64,000 nucleotides of DNA from assembly GCA_900103495.1 (NCBI GenBank), contig FMWZ01000007.1:1-64000 (forward strand). Reading direction: 5' to 3'. The notes beneath the pieces were generated by a model. That model worked only from the letters and a program-made list of their open reading frames with translations. It was not told the DNA's origin and made no database searches. The stretch comes from Lachnospiraceae bacterium G11 (GTDB lineage Bacteria; Bacillota; Clostridia; Lachnospirales; Lachnospiraceae). Within the stretch, counting starts at the first letter, position 1. The number at the start of each line of letters is the position of its first letter. Both the position numbers and the translations under genes were made by a program. Shown one piece after another: positions 16,057-26,047 of the stretch.

Positions 16057-17193
16057 TTAGTTTTCCCCCTTTACTTCATTTTCACGAAGGTAACAGCTTA
16101 CCTTATGTGTCTCACTAAGGGAGATTAATTCAGGATATGCACCCTCACACTTTTCAACACACATTTCGCATCTGTTCTTGAAGTAACAATGCTCAGGCAG
16201 GTTGATAGGGTTAGGTACGTTACCGGGAATGGAGTAAAGCCTTTCAACCTTTTCACCGAGCATGGGCTTTGACTTCATAAGTCCTATTGTGTAGGGGTGT
16301 GAAGGATGATGGAAAATATCATCAGCAGTACCCTGCTCCACAACACGACCGGCGTACATAACAACAACGTAATCAGCCATCTCAGCTACCACGCCAAGGT
16401 CATGGGTGATAAGCATAATGGATGCGTTGATTTTATCCTTTAATTCTCTGAGAAGGTCAAGAATCTGGGCCTGGATTGTAACATCAAGGGCTGTAGTGGG
16501 CTCATCCGCAATGATAAGCTGAGGATTACAGGAAAGTGCCATTGCAATAACCACACGCTGTCTCATACCACCGGAAAGCTCATGAGGATAAAGATTAAGC
16601 ATTCCCTCTCTCTTGATTCCTACCATCTCAAGTGTCTCTAAAGCTCTTGCTTCAATATCCTTCTTCTTCATGTCGGGATTATGAAGAGCAATACACTCCA
16701 TCAACTGATCGCCGATGGTGAATACAGGGTTAAGAGTGGTCATGGGCTCCTGGAAAATCATGGAGATTTCATTACCACGAATCTTCTCATATTCCTTTAT
16801 GGGAAGTTTTGTAAGATCTATCGCTCTGTTCTTTGATACCTGGTTAAATCTTATGGATCCGCCTGAAACCTGACCTGTAGGTCCCTGTAAAAGGCCCATA
16901 ACAGAAAGAGAAGTAACTGACTTTCCACAGCCGGACTCTCCTACAACGCCGATGGTCTTACCCTTCTTAATATCAAAGGTTACACCGTCAACAGCCTTAA
17001 CTGTTCCAACATCGGTATAGAAATATGTTTTAAGATTGTCGAACTCAATGATGTTGTCATTGTCCTTCATCTTAGTTACATATTCTGATTCGGGAGCTCT
17101 TTTTCTTTTCTGATTCTTGTTGTATTCTCTATATTTCTTGGCGTTAAACTTCTTAATTTCTTTTAAACGCTGTTTTTGTTCTTTAGCAGTCAT
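16057..17193 (-). CDS. oppD: Oligopeptide ABC transporter ATP-binding protein OppD
   Basis: 378 residues from ATG 17193 (an in-frame GTG at 17202 gives three more; both follow AGGTAGGTG). Walker [10 protein letters not shown], signature LSGGMRQRVVIAMAL, Walker B IIADEPTTALD, switch His LITHDLGVV, and a cysteine-bearing C-terminal extension (CYFKNRCEMCVEKC). The first ~45 residues are a lysine/arginine-rich extension ahead of the ATPase core that most OppD proteins lack. It forms the ATPase heterodimer with OppF. Confidence 0.93.
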   Translation of the reverse strand: MTAKEQKQRLKEIKKFNAKKYREYNKNQKRKRAPESEYVTKMKDNDNIIEFDNLKTYFYTDVGTVKAVDGVTFDIKKGKTIGVVGESGCGKSVTSLSVMGLLQGPTGQVSGGSIRFNQVSKNRAIDLTKLPIKEYEKIRGNEISMIFQEPMTTLNPVFTIGDQLMECIALHNPDMKKKDIEARALETLEMVGIKREGMLNLYPHELSGGMRQRVVIAMALSCNPQLIIADEPTTALDVTIQAQILDLLRELKDKINASIMLITHDLGVVAEMADYVVVMYAGRVVEQGTADDIFHHPSHPYTIGLMKSKPMLGEKVERLYSIPGNVPNPINLPEHCYFKNRCEMCVEKCEGAYPELISLSETHKVSCYLRENEVKGEN

Positions 17194-17202
17194 GCGCGTC
17201 AC

Positions 17203-18204
17203 CTACCTTTTCATCCTGGGATCGAATGCGTCACGCATACCGTCACCGATAAAGTTGAAAGCAAGAACAGTTAAAAGGATAAGAATTCCGGGAGGTGCCC
17301 AAATATTGGGATAGTTCTTCAGAATAATTGAATCCGCAACTGTATTTGCCATATTACCCCATGAAGCATAAGGCCATGCAATACCTACACCCAAATATGA
17401 AAGAACCGATTCATAAAGAATAACCGATCCTACATCCATTGTTGCAATAAGGATAATAATAGGCATTGTATTGGGAACAAGGTGCTTGAAAATCTTACGG
17501 GTAGTTTTGATTCCTGTAGATTCTGCAGCCTGCATATATTCCATTTCTCTTAATGAAAGAATCTGTGCTCTTACGTTTCTTGCTACGCCTGCCCAGTCAA
17601 GAATACCCATGACAATCATGATGAAATAAATCTTGTACTGGGGAGAAATGTTGTATCCTACGAAGAGTGATGACAGAATCAACATAATAGGTATAAACGG
17701 CAACGAATAGAAAACTTCAACCAATCGCATGATGACCATGTCGACGGCGCCTCCGTAATATCCAGCCAATCCGCCAAGAAAAATACCTAAAATAAGCTCA
17801 ATAATAACTACTACGAAGCCTACTGTAAGGGAAATACGTCCGCCGTACATAAGACGTGTAAATACATCTCTTCCGTCAGTGTCGGTTCCAAGCCAATGAG
17901 CTTCAGATATGGGAGCCTTAACATTGATTCCCATCTGGGACATGTCAAGTTCTTCCTGCATGCGATGCTCTTCTCCTGTAGCCATGTCTTTATAGAATAT
18001 TTCGTACTCACCATAGGGAGTAAGGAACGGTCCGATTATACAGAAAAGAGCCATAACGGCAATAATGGCTACACCGATACATGCCAGTTTATTTCTGAAG
18101 AATCTCTTTGCAACAAGCTGACCGGGGGTCATTATAACCTGATTCTTTTCAAATTCATCCTGTTCTTGCAGGTTCTTTTTCAATAATTCTTTATTGTCTT
18201 CCAT
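17203..18204 (-). CDS. oppC: Oligopeptide ABC transporter permease OppC
   Basis: 333 residues. An N-terminal OppC_N helix near 35-60, then five more membrane helices in the BPD_transp_1 fold with the EAA-type loop (AAESTGIKTTRKIFKHLVPN) that contacts the ATPases. AGGAGGTGC precedes the ATG. It ends DPRMKR, the usual family C-terminus. It sits between oppB and oppD with gaps of about 10 and 0 bases, so the genes are one operon. Confidence 0.94.
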   Translation of the reverse strand: MEDNKELLKKNLQEQDEFEKNQVIMTPGQLVAKRFFRNKLACIGVAIIAVMALFCIIGPFLTPYGEYEIFYKDMATGEEHRMQEELDMSQMGINVKAPISEAHWLGTDTDGRDVFTRLMYGGRISLTVGFVVVIIELILGIFLGGLAGYYGGAVDMVIMRLVEVFYSLPFIPIMLILSSLFVGYNISPQYKIYFIMIVMGILDWAGVARNVRAQILSLREMEYMQAAESTGIKTTRKIFKHLVPNTMPIIILIATMDVGSVILYESVLSYLGVGIAWPYASWGNMANTVADSIILKNYPNIWAPPGILILLTVLAFNFIGDGMRDAFDPRMKR

Positions 18205-18214
18205 ATTGCACCTC

Positions 18215-19180
18215 CTAATATCTTACACGGGGGTCAACGACCGCATAAAGAATATCCGAAACAAGAGTTCCGATTAAAGTCAACACTGCAATAAACATAT
18301 TAAATCCCATAAGGTAAGGGATATCACCGTTATATACGGCTTTAAGCGCTATGCTTCCAAGGCCTTCCAAAGAGAAGATACCCTCTGTAATAACTGCACC
18401 CGAAAAAAGACTGGGAATCATGCCACCTACAATTGTAACGATAGGAATAAGTGTGTTTCTGAAAGCATGTTTACCAATAACTTTTCTTTCAGGCAAGCCC
18501 TTGGCTCTGGCGGTACGAACATAATCCGCGCTTAATACTTCCAACATATTTGTTCTTACATAACGAAGGAGACTTCCAATACCTGTAATAACAAATACGA
18601 TTATAGGCAAAGTAAAGTGCTTAGCATAATCTAAGAATAAATCAAATCCCTGGTAATTGGCTCTTGCGGTAACCATACCTGAAATAGGTAAGATACCAAG
18701 TCCGATTGACAACCATCTTCTGAGTACGGAAGCAAAGAAGAATGAAGGAAGTGAAATACCCAAAATTGCAATGGCAACGATTGTATAATCTGTCATTGAA
18801 TACTGCTTTCTTGCAGCAATAATACCAAGAGGTATTGCGAGTGCAACCTCTAAAACCATGGAGATAAATGCCAACGCAAAGGTAGGCGCCATATAGCTCT
18901 TTATAACCTCGACAACAGGTTTTTGATACTTAAAGGATGTTCCAAGGTCACCATGCAAAGCATCCTTAAGCCAGGAAATATATCCTTCTAAAATGCCCTT
19001 GTCCAAGCCGTAAAGCTCTCTCATTCTCTCCTGCATTTCCGGAGTAATATTAGGATTTCCTCCGGTAACGTTGGCAACATAATCACCGGGAACAGATCTT
19101 GCGATACTGTATAGCAAAATAGATACAAGGAAAAGCACTATAAAGCTTACAATCACTCGCTTAATAATATACTGTCTCAT
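18215..19180 (-). CDS. oppB: Oligopeptide ABC transporter permease OppB
   Basis: 321 residues with six membrane helices, N-terminal family signature (RQYIIKRVIVSFIVLF), the GDLGTSFKY motif and the EAA loop (RTARAKGLPERKVIGKH), ending VDPRVRY. It forms the translocation pore with OppC. The ATG has TGGGGC about 6 bases upstream. A stem-loop separates it from oppA. Confidence 0.94.
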   Translation of the reverse strand: MRQYIIKRVIVSFIVLFLVSILLYSIARSVPGDYVANVTGGNPNITPEMQERMRELYGLDKGILEGYISWLKDALHGDLGTSFKYQKPVVEVIKSYMAPTFALAFISMVLEVALAIPLGIIAARKQYSMTDYTIVAIAILGISLPSFFFASVLRRWLSIGLGILPISGMVTARANYQGFDLFLDYAKHFTLPIIVFVITGIGSLLRYVRTNMLEVLSADYVRTARAKGLPERKVIGKHAFRNTLIPIVTIVGGMIPSLFSGAVITEGIFSLEGLGSIALKAVYNGDIPYLMGFNMFIAVLTLIGTLVSDILYAVVDPRVRY

Positions 19181-19269
19181 AAAAGCCCCATTTCTAATCC
19201 GATATTCCTGTTTTGTATAACATTACAGGGATTTATATAATTATTAATTTCCCCTATAACACAAAATAT

Positions 19270-19309
19270 CAGCGGAAAATGCCTTGGTTTCCCAAGGCAT
19301 CTCCCACTG
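19270..19309 (-). terminator. Stem-loop between oppA and oppB
   Basis: ATGCCTTGG-GAAA-CCAAGGCAT (19279-19300) with an extended, G:U-containing lower stem starting CAGTGGG. Only TTTCC follows, so it looks like a leaky attenuator or mRNA-stabilising hairpin after oppA rather than a full terminator, a common way to make more binding protein than permease. The rest of 19181-19336 shows nothing else clear. Confidence 0.6.
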
Positions 19310-19336
19310 AAATATATCAGAATTAATATACTGATT

Positions 19337-21400
19337 TTAGTTCATCTGTAACTTCTCAATCTGAGATGCGTAGTTATAGTATGTTGTTGTTCTCTCAGGG
19401 AGTGTATCGATGTTGAGAGTTGTAGCGTTGTAGATCTCCATGTTCTTTCTCTGGTATACAGGCATGTAGATAGCTGCATCCATGATAAGGTCAAGTTCTT
19501 CTGCAACTAAAGCTGCTCTCTCATCGAAATCTACAGTCTGAAGAATCTTAGCCTGAAGAGCATCGATTTCGTCGCTGTAGTAGTGCTGGTAGTTAGAACC
19601 ACCCTTGCTGCCGAACATCTGAGTGTTGTCACAGTCTGTAGCATTACCCCAAGCCATTACCCACATGTCGAGCTCGCCGCCCTGAACCATGTCTGTAAGA
19701 ACTGAGAACTGAAGATCGTTAACAACGAGTTCTGCACCCATGTCAGCCATATCATTAGCCATCTGAGTAAGGATAGGTGTTGAAGGGTGAGATGAAGCAT
19801 CACCGATACCAACCTTGATTACTAACTGCTTGCCATCCTTAACAAGCTTACCGTCTTTCTGCTCGTAACCAGCTTCCTTGAAGTACTCAAGAGCCTTAGC
19901 AGGATCATATGAGTAGAAAGGCTTTGCATCACGAGGATACTCTGCAACGGTAGGTGTCATAGGACGCTCAATAACCTCTGCAAGGTCACCATAGTAAGAC
20001 TTAACAGCAGGCTCTCTGTTCATTAAGCACATTAAGCCCTTACGTACGTTAATGTCAGGAACGTTCTCAGCATTGATACCGATGTAACCATAACCCGGGT
20101 TATCAACAAGTGAGTAAGAAGCCTTGTCCTTATTATCTTCCATCTGAGCCACAACTTCAAGTGAAGCTGAAGGATCAGTGATATCGATATCACCGTTTAA
20201 GATAAGGTCAACCTTAGTGTTCTCATCAACTGCCTGGAACTTAAGGTTGGGAATCTGAGGTGCACCCTTGAAGTAGTTAGGGTTAGCTGCAAGAGTAACG
20301 ATGTTGTTCTCATAGCTTACAAATGTGTAAGGACCTGAGCCAAGAGGAGCATTGTTAAGAGCCTTAACAGCTGTTAAATCACCCTTCTTGAAATCCTTGC
20401 CATAGTAGTGCTTAGGAACGATAGGCTGCCAAGCAACGAGCTTGTCACCTGAAATGTTAGGTGAGTTAAATGTAACGGTACATGTAAGGTCATCAACCTT
20501 CTTAATACCTGTAATCTCATTTACATCAGAAAGCTCAATAGCCTCTGCATAAGAAGCATCAAGTAAATCAAAAAGTGATGAACCTGCAGACTCTGTGTTG
20601 GAGAGGTTTAAAAGGTCTCCGCCGTAAGCTTCAACCATAGCGTTGAAGAAATCTTCTGCTGTGCCGCCTTCAGCAACTTCAAAGCCCCAAGCGCCTGCTG
20701 CTGTTGAAACATCGTTAGCGTCAGCTGCATAACCTGCATCTACGCAGTAATCAACGATTTCCTGTGCGAATGCTGCACCTGCTGTAGGAAGGTCTTCCTC
20801 GAAGAACTTCTTCTGAGTAGCTTCATCCCACTTAGAGAAATCTGTGTTCTCAGCGCCTGCGTTCATCATGCACTTCCAAAGGGGAGCTGCTGAATCAACG
20901 TAGTCAGCCATACCCTCGATATCAAGAGTACCAAATGTTGAAGATCCATCGTATGTAGGATCTGCGAATACATAGTAGGTGAAAAGTAAATCGTCGATGG
21001 TTACAGGCTCTCCGTCAGAGAACTTAAGTCCATCCTGAAGAGTAACGGTATAAACATACTTGCCGTCCTTCTCTTCTACTTCAACATGACCTGCGTTGTC
21101 TACAAGCTTTCCGTCAGGATCAAGCACACATACGCTTGTGAAAATCATGTCGTTAACCTGTGTATCATAAGCTGATGATGAGAATAAAGGATCGAATACA
21201 CCATCAAATACCTGAGTACCGACTACAAGAGTGTCATAGGTTCCGGGAGCAGTTACTGTCTCGGCTGCAGCTTCGGTAGTCTCAGTTGTTTCACTGCTAT
21301 CAGTTGTTGTGGTAGCAGCTGCCTCTTTATTACCACAGCCTACAAGTAATGTAGCGCACATAGCAACACAAAGAAGCACTGATAAAAATGCCTTTTTCAT
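19337..21400 (-). CDS. oppA: Oligopeptide-binding lipoprotein OppA
   Basis: 687 residues from the ATG at 21398-21400 with AAGGAGG upstream (longer forms would include the promoter region). Signal peptide with lipobox ATLLVGC, Cys22, then a Thr/Ala/Glu-rich linker and an SBP_bac_5 fold. The protein is about 100 residues longer than usual: an acidic, alanine-rich stretch at roughly 150-290 interrupts the first lobe. It captures peptides outside the membrane for OppBCDF. Own strong promoter; a stem-loop follows it. Confidence 0.94.
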   Translation of the reverse strand: MKKAFLSVLLCVAMCATLLVGCGNKEAAATTTTDSSETTETTEAAAETVTAPGTYDTLVVGTQVFDGVFDPLFSSSAYDTQVNDMIFTSVCVLDPDGKLVDNAGHVEVEEKDGKYVYTVTLQDGLKFSDGEPVTIDDLLFTYYVFADPTYDGSSTFGTLDIEGMADYVDSAAPLWKCMMNAGAENTDFSKWDEATQKKFFEEDLPTAGAAFAQEIVDYCVDAGYAADANDVSTAAGAWGFEVAEGGTAEDFFNAMVEAYGGDLLNLSNTESAGSSLFDLLDASYAEAIELSDVNEITGIKKVDDLTCTVTFNSPNISGDKLVAWQPIVPKHYYGKDFKKGDLTAVKALNNAPLGSGPYTFVSYENNIVTLAANPNYFKGAPQIPNLKFQAVDENTKVDLILNGDIDITDPSASLEVVAQMEDNKDKASYSLVDNPGYGYIGINAENVPDINVRKGLMCLMNREPAVKSYYGDLAEVIERPMTPTVAEYPRDAKPFYSYDPAKALEYFKEAGYEQKDGKLVKDGKQLVIKVGIGDASSHPSTPILTQMANDMADMGAELVVNDLQFSVLTDMVQGGELDMWVMAWGNATDCDNTQMFGSKGGSNYQHYYSDEIDALQAKILQTVDFDERAALVAEELDLIMDAAIYMPVYQRKNMEIYNATTLNIDTLPERTTTYYNYASQIEKLQMN

Positions 21401-21442
21401 ATTTTTCCTCCTTAGAAAAGTATATAACTTTAACAGTTTGCT

Positions 21443-21471
21443 ATTATACTGTATCGAAGCATGATTGTCAA
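21443..21471 (-). promoter_or_regulatory. Promoter of the opp operon
   Basis: Consensus TTGACA (21466-21471), 17-base spacer, consensus TATAAT (21443-21448), minus strand, 43 bases before the oppA start codon. High expression is expected. Confidence 0.9.
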
Positions 21472-21481
21472 GAATTTCACT

Positions 21482-21513
21482 AAAAAAGCGTCGGACCAAA
21501 AATCCGACGCTTT
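21482..21513 (-). terminator. Terminator after gpmI
   Basis: AAAGCGTCGGA / TCCGACGCTTT stem followed on the minus strand by a T run; it ends gpmI just upstream of the opp promoter. Confidence 0.9.
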
Positions 21514-21527
21514 AAGGCAAATGAAGA

Positions 21528-23069
21528 TTACTTTTTAATAAGTAATGACTTTCCTGTCATCTCTGCAGGCTGCTCCTCGCCCATTATCTCTATAATGGTA
21601 GGAATGATATCAGCCAGGCATCCGTTCTCTCTTAAGCCGTAGCCTTCCTTGTAGTTAACAAGGATAAAGGGTACGGGATTTGTGGTATGAGCTGTGAAGG
21701 GCTCACCTGTCTCGTAATCAATAAGCTGTTCAGCGTTACCGTGATCTGCACAGATGAACATTGTTCCATCCACTTCCTTAACAGCTTCAACTGCCTTTCC
21801 AACGCACTCATCAACAGCCTCAACAGCCTTGATAGCCGCCTCAAGTACACCTGTATGGCCTACCATATCAGGGTTAGCGAAGTTAATTATGATAACGTCG
21901 TACTTGCCGGAACGAATTGCCTCTGTAAGCTTGTCGCAAACTTCGTAAGCACTCATCTCAGGCTTAAGATCATATGTTGCAACCTTGGGTGAATTAACAA
22001 GGATTCTGTCCTCTCCCTCATTGGGCTTCTCAACACCGCCGTTGAAGAAGAACGTAACGTGAGCATACTTCTCTGTCTCAGCAATACGAGCCTGCTTCAT
22101 TCCCTTGGCAGCAAGCCACTCGCCGAATGTATTTGTAACTGAAATCTTCTTGAAAGCCACTTCCTTATTTAAAATAAGGGGATCATAATCTGAGAAGCAG
22201 ACATATGTAGTCTTGATTCTTGCTCCTCTTTCAAACTTATCAAACTCATCATCACAGAAGCAGTGAGTAATCTCACGGGCTCTGTCAGGTCTGAAGTTGA
22301 AGAAGATAATGGAATCTCCATCCTTAATGGTAGCAACAGGCTTTCCGTTCTCCATTACAACAGTGGGCTTAACAAACTCATCAGTCTCATCCTTATCATA
22401 AGACTGCTGAATTGCAGTGATTGCATCGGGAGCTGTAACGCCCTCTCCCTTTGTAAGCGCATTGTAAGCAAGCTCTACTCTGTTGTAGTTGTTATCTCTG
22501 TCCATAGCGTAGTAACGTCCGCTGACTGTAGCGATTTTACCGACGCCGATCTTCTTCATTTCTGCTTCAAGTTCCTCAGCATAGCCCTTGCCGCCTGTGG
22601 GAGGTGTGTCTCTTCCGTCAAGGAAACAGTGAACAAACACCTTGTCAAGGCCGTGTCTCTTGGCAAGCTCAAGTAATGCATAAAGATGTGTGTTGTGGCT
22701 GTGCACACCACCGTCTGAAAGAAGTCCGTACATGTGAAGCGATGAATTATTCTTCTTACAGTTGTTTACAGCATCAAGAAGGGCTTCGTTTTCGAAGAAA
22801 ACGCCATCCTGGATCTCTTTGGTGATTCTGGTAAGCTCCTGGTAAACAATTCTTCCTGCGCCCATGTTAAGGTGACCTACCTCTGAGTTACCCATCTGGC
22901 CCTCAGGAAGTCCTACTGCCATTCCGCTGGCATTTCCCTTTACCCAGGGATAAGTTTTCATAAGATTGTCGATGACGGGAGTCTTAGCCTGTGCAACAGC
23001 GTTGCCTTCGGTCTTCTCATTGATTCCGAAACCATCGAGAATCATAAGTACTTTGGTTTTTTTGCTCAT
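21528..23069 (-). CDS. gpmI: 2,3-bisphosphoglycerate-independent phosphoglycerate mutase
   Basis: 513 residues. The phosphatase-like domain begins MILDGFG; catalytic Ser62 lies in [15 protein letters not shown]; metal ligands are seen in FCSD-like [18 protein letters not shown] and CADHGNAE. It interconverts 3- and 2-phosphoglycerate with two Mn2+ ions, which makes it sensitive to Mn supply. GAGG precedes the ATG. Monocistronic, with its own promoter and terminator. Confidence 0.97.
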   Translation of the reverse strand: MSKKTKVLMILDGFGINEKTEGNAVAQAKTPVIDNLMKTYPWVKGNASGMAVGLPEGQMGNSEVGHLNMGAGRIVYQELTRITKEIQDGVFFENEALLDAVNNCKKNNSSLHMYGLLSDGGVHSHNTHLYALLELAKRHGLDKVFVHCFLDGRDTPPTGGKGYAEELEAEMKKIGVGKIATVSGRYYAMDRDNNYNRVELAYNALTKGEGVTAPDAITAIQQSYDKDETDEFVKPTVVMENGKPVATIKDGDSIIFFNFRPDRAREITHCFCDDEFDKFERGARIKTTYVCFSDYDPLILNKEVAFKKISVTNTFGEWLAAKGMKQARIAETEKYAHVTFFFNGGVEKPNEGEDRILVNSPKVATYDLKPEMSAYEVCDKLTEAIRSGKYDVIIINFANPDMVGHTGVLEAAIKAVEAVDECVGKAVEAVKEVDGTMFICADHGNAEQLIDYETGEPFTAHTTNPVPFILVNYKEGYGLRENGCLADIIPTIIEIMGEEQPAEMTGKSLLIKK

Positions 23070-23124
23070 ATATTTACCTCGCTATATAGAAATTAATTAA
23101 CTGTTATATATTTAACAATATTGA

Positions 23125-23153
23125 ATTATATCAGTTTTGTTACCCTCAGGCAA
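23125..23153 (-). promoter_or_regulatory. Promoter of gpmI
   Basis: TTGCCT (23148-23153), 17 bases, TATAAT (23125-23130) on the minus strand. Confidence 0.65.
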
Positions 23154-23161
23154 CCCATATT

Positions 23162-23938
23162 TTACTCATTTTGGCTACTGTTGGATTCTACTGCCTCATA
23201 GTAGCTTCTAACCAGTCCGGATATGGTCTTGGTGTCCTGATAAAGGGAGTACATCTCTTTGTCATTGTAATTTGCAAGGCTTCCCGTAACGGAAATTATC
23301 TTTCCGGTATCGTCATCAAAATAGATGAATATGGAAGTTCCGTCCTCCGAATAGTAAAAGTCAATTGTCCAGGCAATGAAGGCCTGTTCAGGTTCCGAAG
23401 AGTTGATATACATTAGAGGCTCCAGTCGGATCTCATAAGGGCCTGAAATATAAGAAGGGCCCAAATCCACATCTATCTCATCTACAGTATCAACATCTGC
23501 GTATCCTGTCTCGTCATCGGCAGCCTTAAGTCCCAGTTCCACGCCGTAGTCTCTAAGGGGAGTTGTAATCTCCATTTCCTTAATTCTTGTAAAAAGCGGA
23601 TCGTCCTCATAATATGAACAAATGTCATCGATTTCTCCCGCTGCTATTGAACAGATCTGGTTTGCGGAATATTTTTCACCCTTTTCAAGGAAGATTGATG
23701 TTATGGTTCCGTCGTAGCTGTTGGCAAAATCAATTTTCTCATCAAGAGTCAAAGGTGATGAGTTTGTATAAATCGTACTGTTAAATGAAGCAAGATTTGC
23801 AGGTTCCACAGAAACCTTTTCAACTTCCTTGGCAAGTTCCGAGTCCTGTACTCTGAAGAAAAGCTGTGGAATGAAGAAGCATACCAAAAGGAGTTCAACT
23901 ACTGCCAAACCAACGATTGCCGTCTGCGTTTTATTCAT
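23162..23938 (-). CDS. Membrane-anchored extracytoplasmic protein of unknown function
   Basis: 258 residues: one N-terminal membrane helix (about 7-30, uncleaved anchor) and an acidic extracellular region with many Asp/Glu/Tyr. No recognised domain. GAGGAGG lies upstream of the ATG, which overlaps the end of the kinase gene by 8 bases, so it is coupled to the two-component system. Small extracytoplasmic partners encoded after a kinase often modulate its sensor domain; that is only an inference from position. Confidence 0.75.
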   Translation of the reverse strand: MNKTQTAIVGLAVVELLLVCFFIPQLFFRVQDSELAKEVEKVSVEPANLASFNSTIYTNSSPLTLDEKIDFANSYDGTITSIFLEKGEKYSANQICSIAAGEIDDICSYYEDDPLFTRIKEMEITTPLRDYGVELGLKAADDETGYADVDTVDEIDVDLGPSYISGPYEIRLEPLMYINSSEPEQAFIAWTIDFYYSEDGTSIFIYFDDDTGKIISVTGSLANYNDKEMYSLYQDTKTISGLVRSYYEAVESNSSQNE

Positions 23939-25376
23939 CTTCGCTTTCCTCCTCTTCTTCGGTTATTTCCTTGCCTTTAAGAGTAAGAATAATCTTTGTA
24001 CCCTCTCCGACTTTACTTTCAAATTCTATGGTGCCTCCAAGCTGCTCCATAATCTGCTTGCAAAGTGCAAGTCCAAGTCCGGCACCACCCTGCTTTCTTG
24101 CTCTGGACTTATCTACCATGTAGAAAGCTTCTGTGATTTTACCGAGTTCCTCTTCAGGAATACCGGTACCCTCATCTATAATGGAAATAATATATTTATC
24201 ATTTTCAAGCTTTCCGAGAATATCTACCTTCTTTCGTCCGGCAGATTCGTTGGCTTTGCGGGCGTTATCCGCAGCGTTAAAGATAACTGACTTAATAAGA
24301 TCTGTGTCAGCTATAATGATTCCCGGTTCAAAATCAACATTAAGCTCCATTCCGGTGCTGTCCATAAGAGGAGTGAGCGCTCCGCAGACGTTGTCTCCCA
24401 GATACTGGGCATCCACATCCTTAAGAACCATCTCCTGCTGCTTGGTTACCTGCATTTCAAGAAGCTTAAAGGACATGCCTTCAAGTCTCTTTCCTTCAGT
24501 ATAGATGTAGTTTGCCGCCTTAAAGATTTCCTCTTCGTCAAGCTTCTTTGATCTTAATGTGTCAGCGTAGCCGATAATTGAGGTAAGAGGAGTTTTTAAC
24601 TCATGAGCAAAGTTGCCTACGAAATCCTCCTGCCTTCTTACCGCATCGTTTAGCTCTTCAAAGTTCTTCTCCAAAGTATCAGCCATGCTGTCTATATCCA
24701 TGGCAAGCTCGCCAATCTCATCATAGCCTTCAAGATTGGCTCTCACAGAGAAGTTGCCCTCCGATATCTCATCTGCTACCCTTGAAATCTTAAACAAAGG
24801 CTTTGCAAGATAATAGGCGATAAGATATGAAACACCTGCGGTCAGAACCATAATTATGCCCATAATCCTGTAGAAAATCGCCAGCTGATTGGTACGGCTT
24901 TCAAATATATCAGAAATATCTCTTATGATATTGAGATAATACTTTCCGTTGTCGGAATTGATGTAGGATCTGGTCATGAGAAGGTATTTGTCATCCTGAG
25001 TATAAAGGAATACACCGGTGTCACCTATACCCTCATCCTTGTTGTATGCCAGAATTCCATCCTTCTTCATGGAATAGCTCTGGTACAGATCGGACTTCTC
25101 CTTATTCTGAATGCAGAAATAGAAGTTCTTTCTGGCACTGGTATCATCGAGATCCTTAACCACCTGTCTCCATACATCGTCAGTTACGTTCTTGGAAAGA
25201 TGAGAAAGAACCATAATAAGGGTATTCTGCATGATTTCATGCTCCTCAGTGGCAATCTCAACCTCTTTGTCGTATGTAACGCGAAAGGCGGAAGTAATCA
25301 TCATACTTCCGCTTAAGCAATATGCCAAAGTAACCGATGCCATAGTCCAAATAAAAAGTTTCCACTTAAACTTCAT
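23931..25376 (-). CDS. Sensor histidine kinase (second two-component system)
   Basis: 481 residues: membrane helices near 9-29 and 170-190 bracket an extracellular domain of about 140 residues; then HAMP, HisKA with His258 (NFAHELKTPLTSIIGYAD) and HATPase_c (N box AADNARKA, G box GAGLGLALCK). The C-terminus is acidic (EEEEESEDE). It overlaps the upstream regulator gene by 11 bases with GGAGGACACTG ahead of the ATG. The signal is unknown. Confidence 0.93.
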   Translation of the reverse strand: MKFKWKLFIWTMASVTLAYCLSGSMMITSAFRVTYDKEVEIATEEHEIMQNTLIMVLSHLSKNVTDDVWRQVVKDLDDTSARKNFYFCIQNKEKSDLYQSYSMKKDGILAYNKDEGIGDTGVFLYTQDDKYLLMTRSYINSDNGKYYLNIIRDISDIFESRTNQLAIFYRIMGIIMVLTAGVSYLIAYYLAKPLFKISRVADEISEGNFSVRANLEGYDEIGELAMDIDSMADTLEKNFEELNDAVRRQEDFVGNFAHELKTPLTSIIGYADTLRSKKLDEEEIFKAANYIYTEGKRLEGMSFKLLEMQVTKQQEMVLKDVDAQYLGDNVCGALTPLMDSTGMELNVDFEPGIIIADTDLIKSVIFNAADNARKANESAGRKKVDILGKLENDKYIISIIDEGTGIPEEELGKITEAFYMVDKSRARKQGGAGLGLALCKQIMEQLGGTIEFESKVGEGTKIILTLKGKEITEEEEESEDE

Positions 25377-26034
25377 CAGTGTCCTCCAACCGATATCCTA
25401 CTTTATAAACAGGGACGATTCTCTTCTCCCATCCCAGTTTCTTACGCATTCTCTGAACATGTAAATCTACTGTTCTGCTGTCTCCGGTGTATTCACCGCC
25501 CCATACCTTCTCGAAAATCTTCTCTCTGAAAAGAGCGATATTCTTGTTCTGAAGGAAAAGAATAAGTATCTCATATTCCTTCATGGTAAGGGAAATATTG
25601 TTTCCGTTCTGTGTAACGGTGTGTGCCTCAGTATCAACCACTACATCAGCAAAGCTTAATTTAGTCTCATTCTTGTTATAACGTCTGAGAACAGTTTCAA
25701 CCCTGGCAAGCAGCTCAACTATATCAAAAGGCTTTGTAAGGTAGTCATCTGCGCCTAATTTAAGGCCCTTTACTCTGTCCTTTACGTCTGCTTTGGCTGT
25801 AACAAAAATTACAGGAGTCTCATACTCCTTAAGGTAGTCAAGAAGTTCATATCCGTCACATCCGGGAAGCATGATATCAAGGAGAACCAGATCGTATCTC
25901 TTCTCCTCAATCAAATCTGCTGCTTCGAAGCCGTCATTAACCTTCTCGCACTTGTAACCGGCATCGGTAAGACTCATGTAAATAAGGTCCGCGATTGCCT
26001 TCTCATCCTCAACAATAAGTATTCTGGCTGCCAT
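25366..26034 (-). CDS. OmpR-family response regulator (second system)
   Basis: 222 residues. Receiver domain with Glu9-Asp10, phospho-acceptor Asp53 (LLDIMLPGCDGY), VTAKAD and TKPF; C-terminal winged helix with SRTVDLHVQRMRKKL and YKVGYR. GGGAGGGG precedes the ATG. It lies 13 bases after prfA in the same direction, so it may be reached by transcription from the translation-factor genes. It is the partner of the kinase that overlaps its end. Confidence 0.95.
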   Translation of the reverse strand: MAARILIVEDEKAIADLIYMSLTDAGYKCEKVNDGFEAADLIEEKRYDLVLLDIMLPGCDGYELLDYLKEYETPVIFVTAKADVKDRVKGLKLGADDYLTKPFDIVELLARVETVLRRYNKNETKLSFADVVVDTEAHTVTQNGNNISLTMKEYEILILFLQNKNIALFREKIFEKVWGGEYTGDSRTVDLHVQRMRKKLGWEKRIVPVYKVGYRLEDTDEV

Positions 26035-26047
26035 AGTTAACCCCTCC

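Noticed and set aside
23131-23153. GTTGCC-TGAG-GGTAAC hairpin as a terminator upstream of gpmI
   Set aside because: The stem is short with a G:U pair and no T run follows; the bases are better read as the gpmI promoter.
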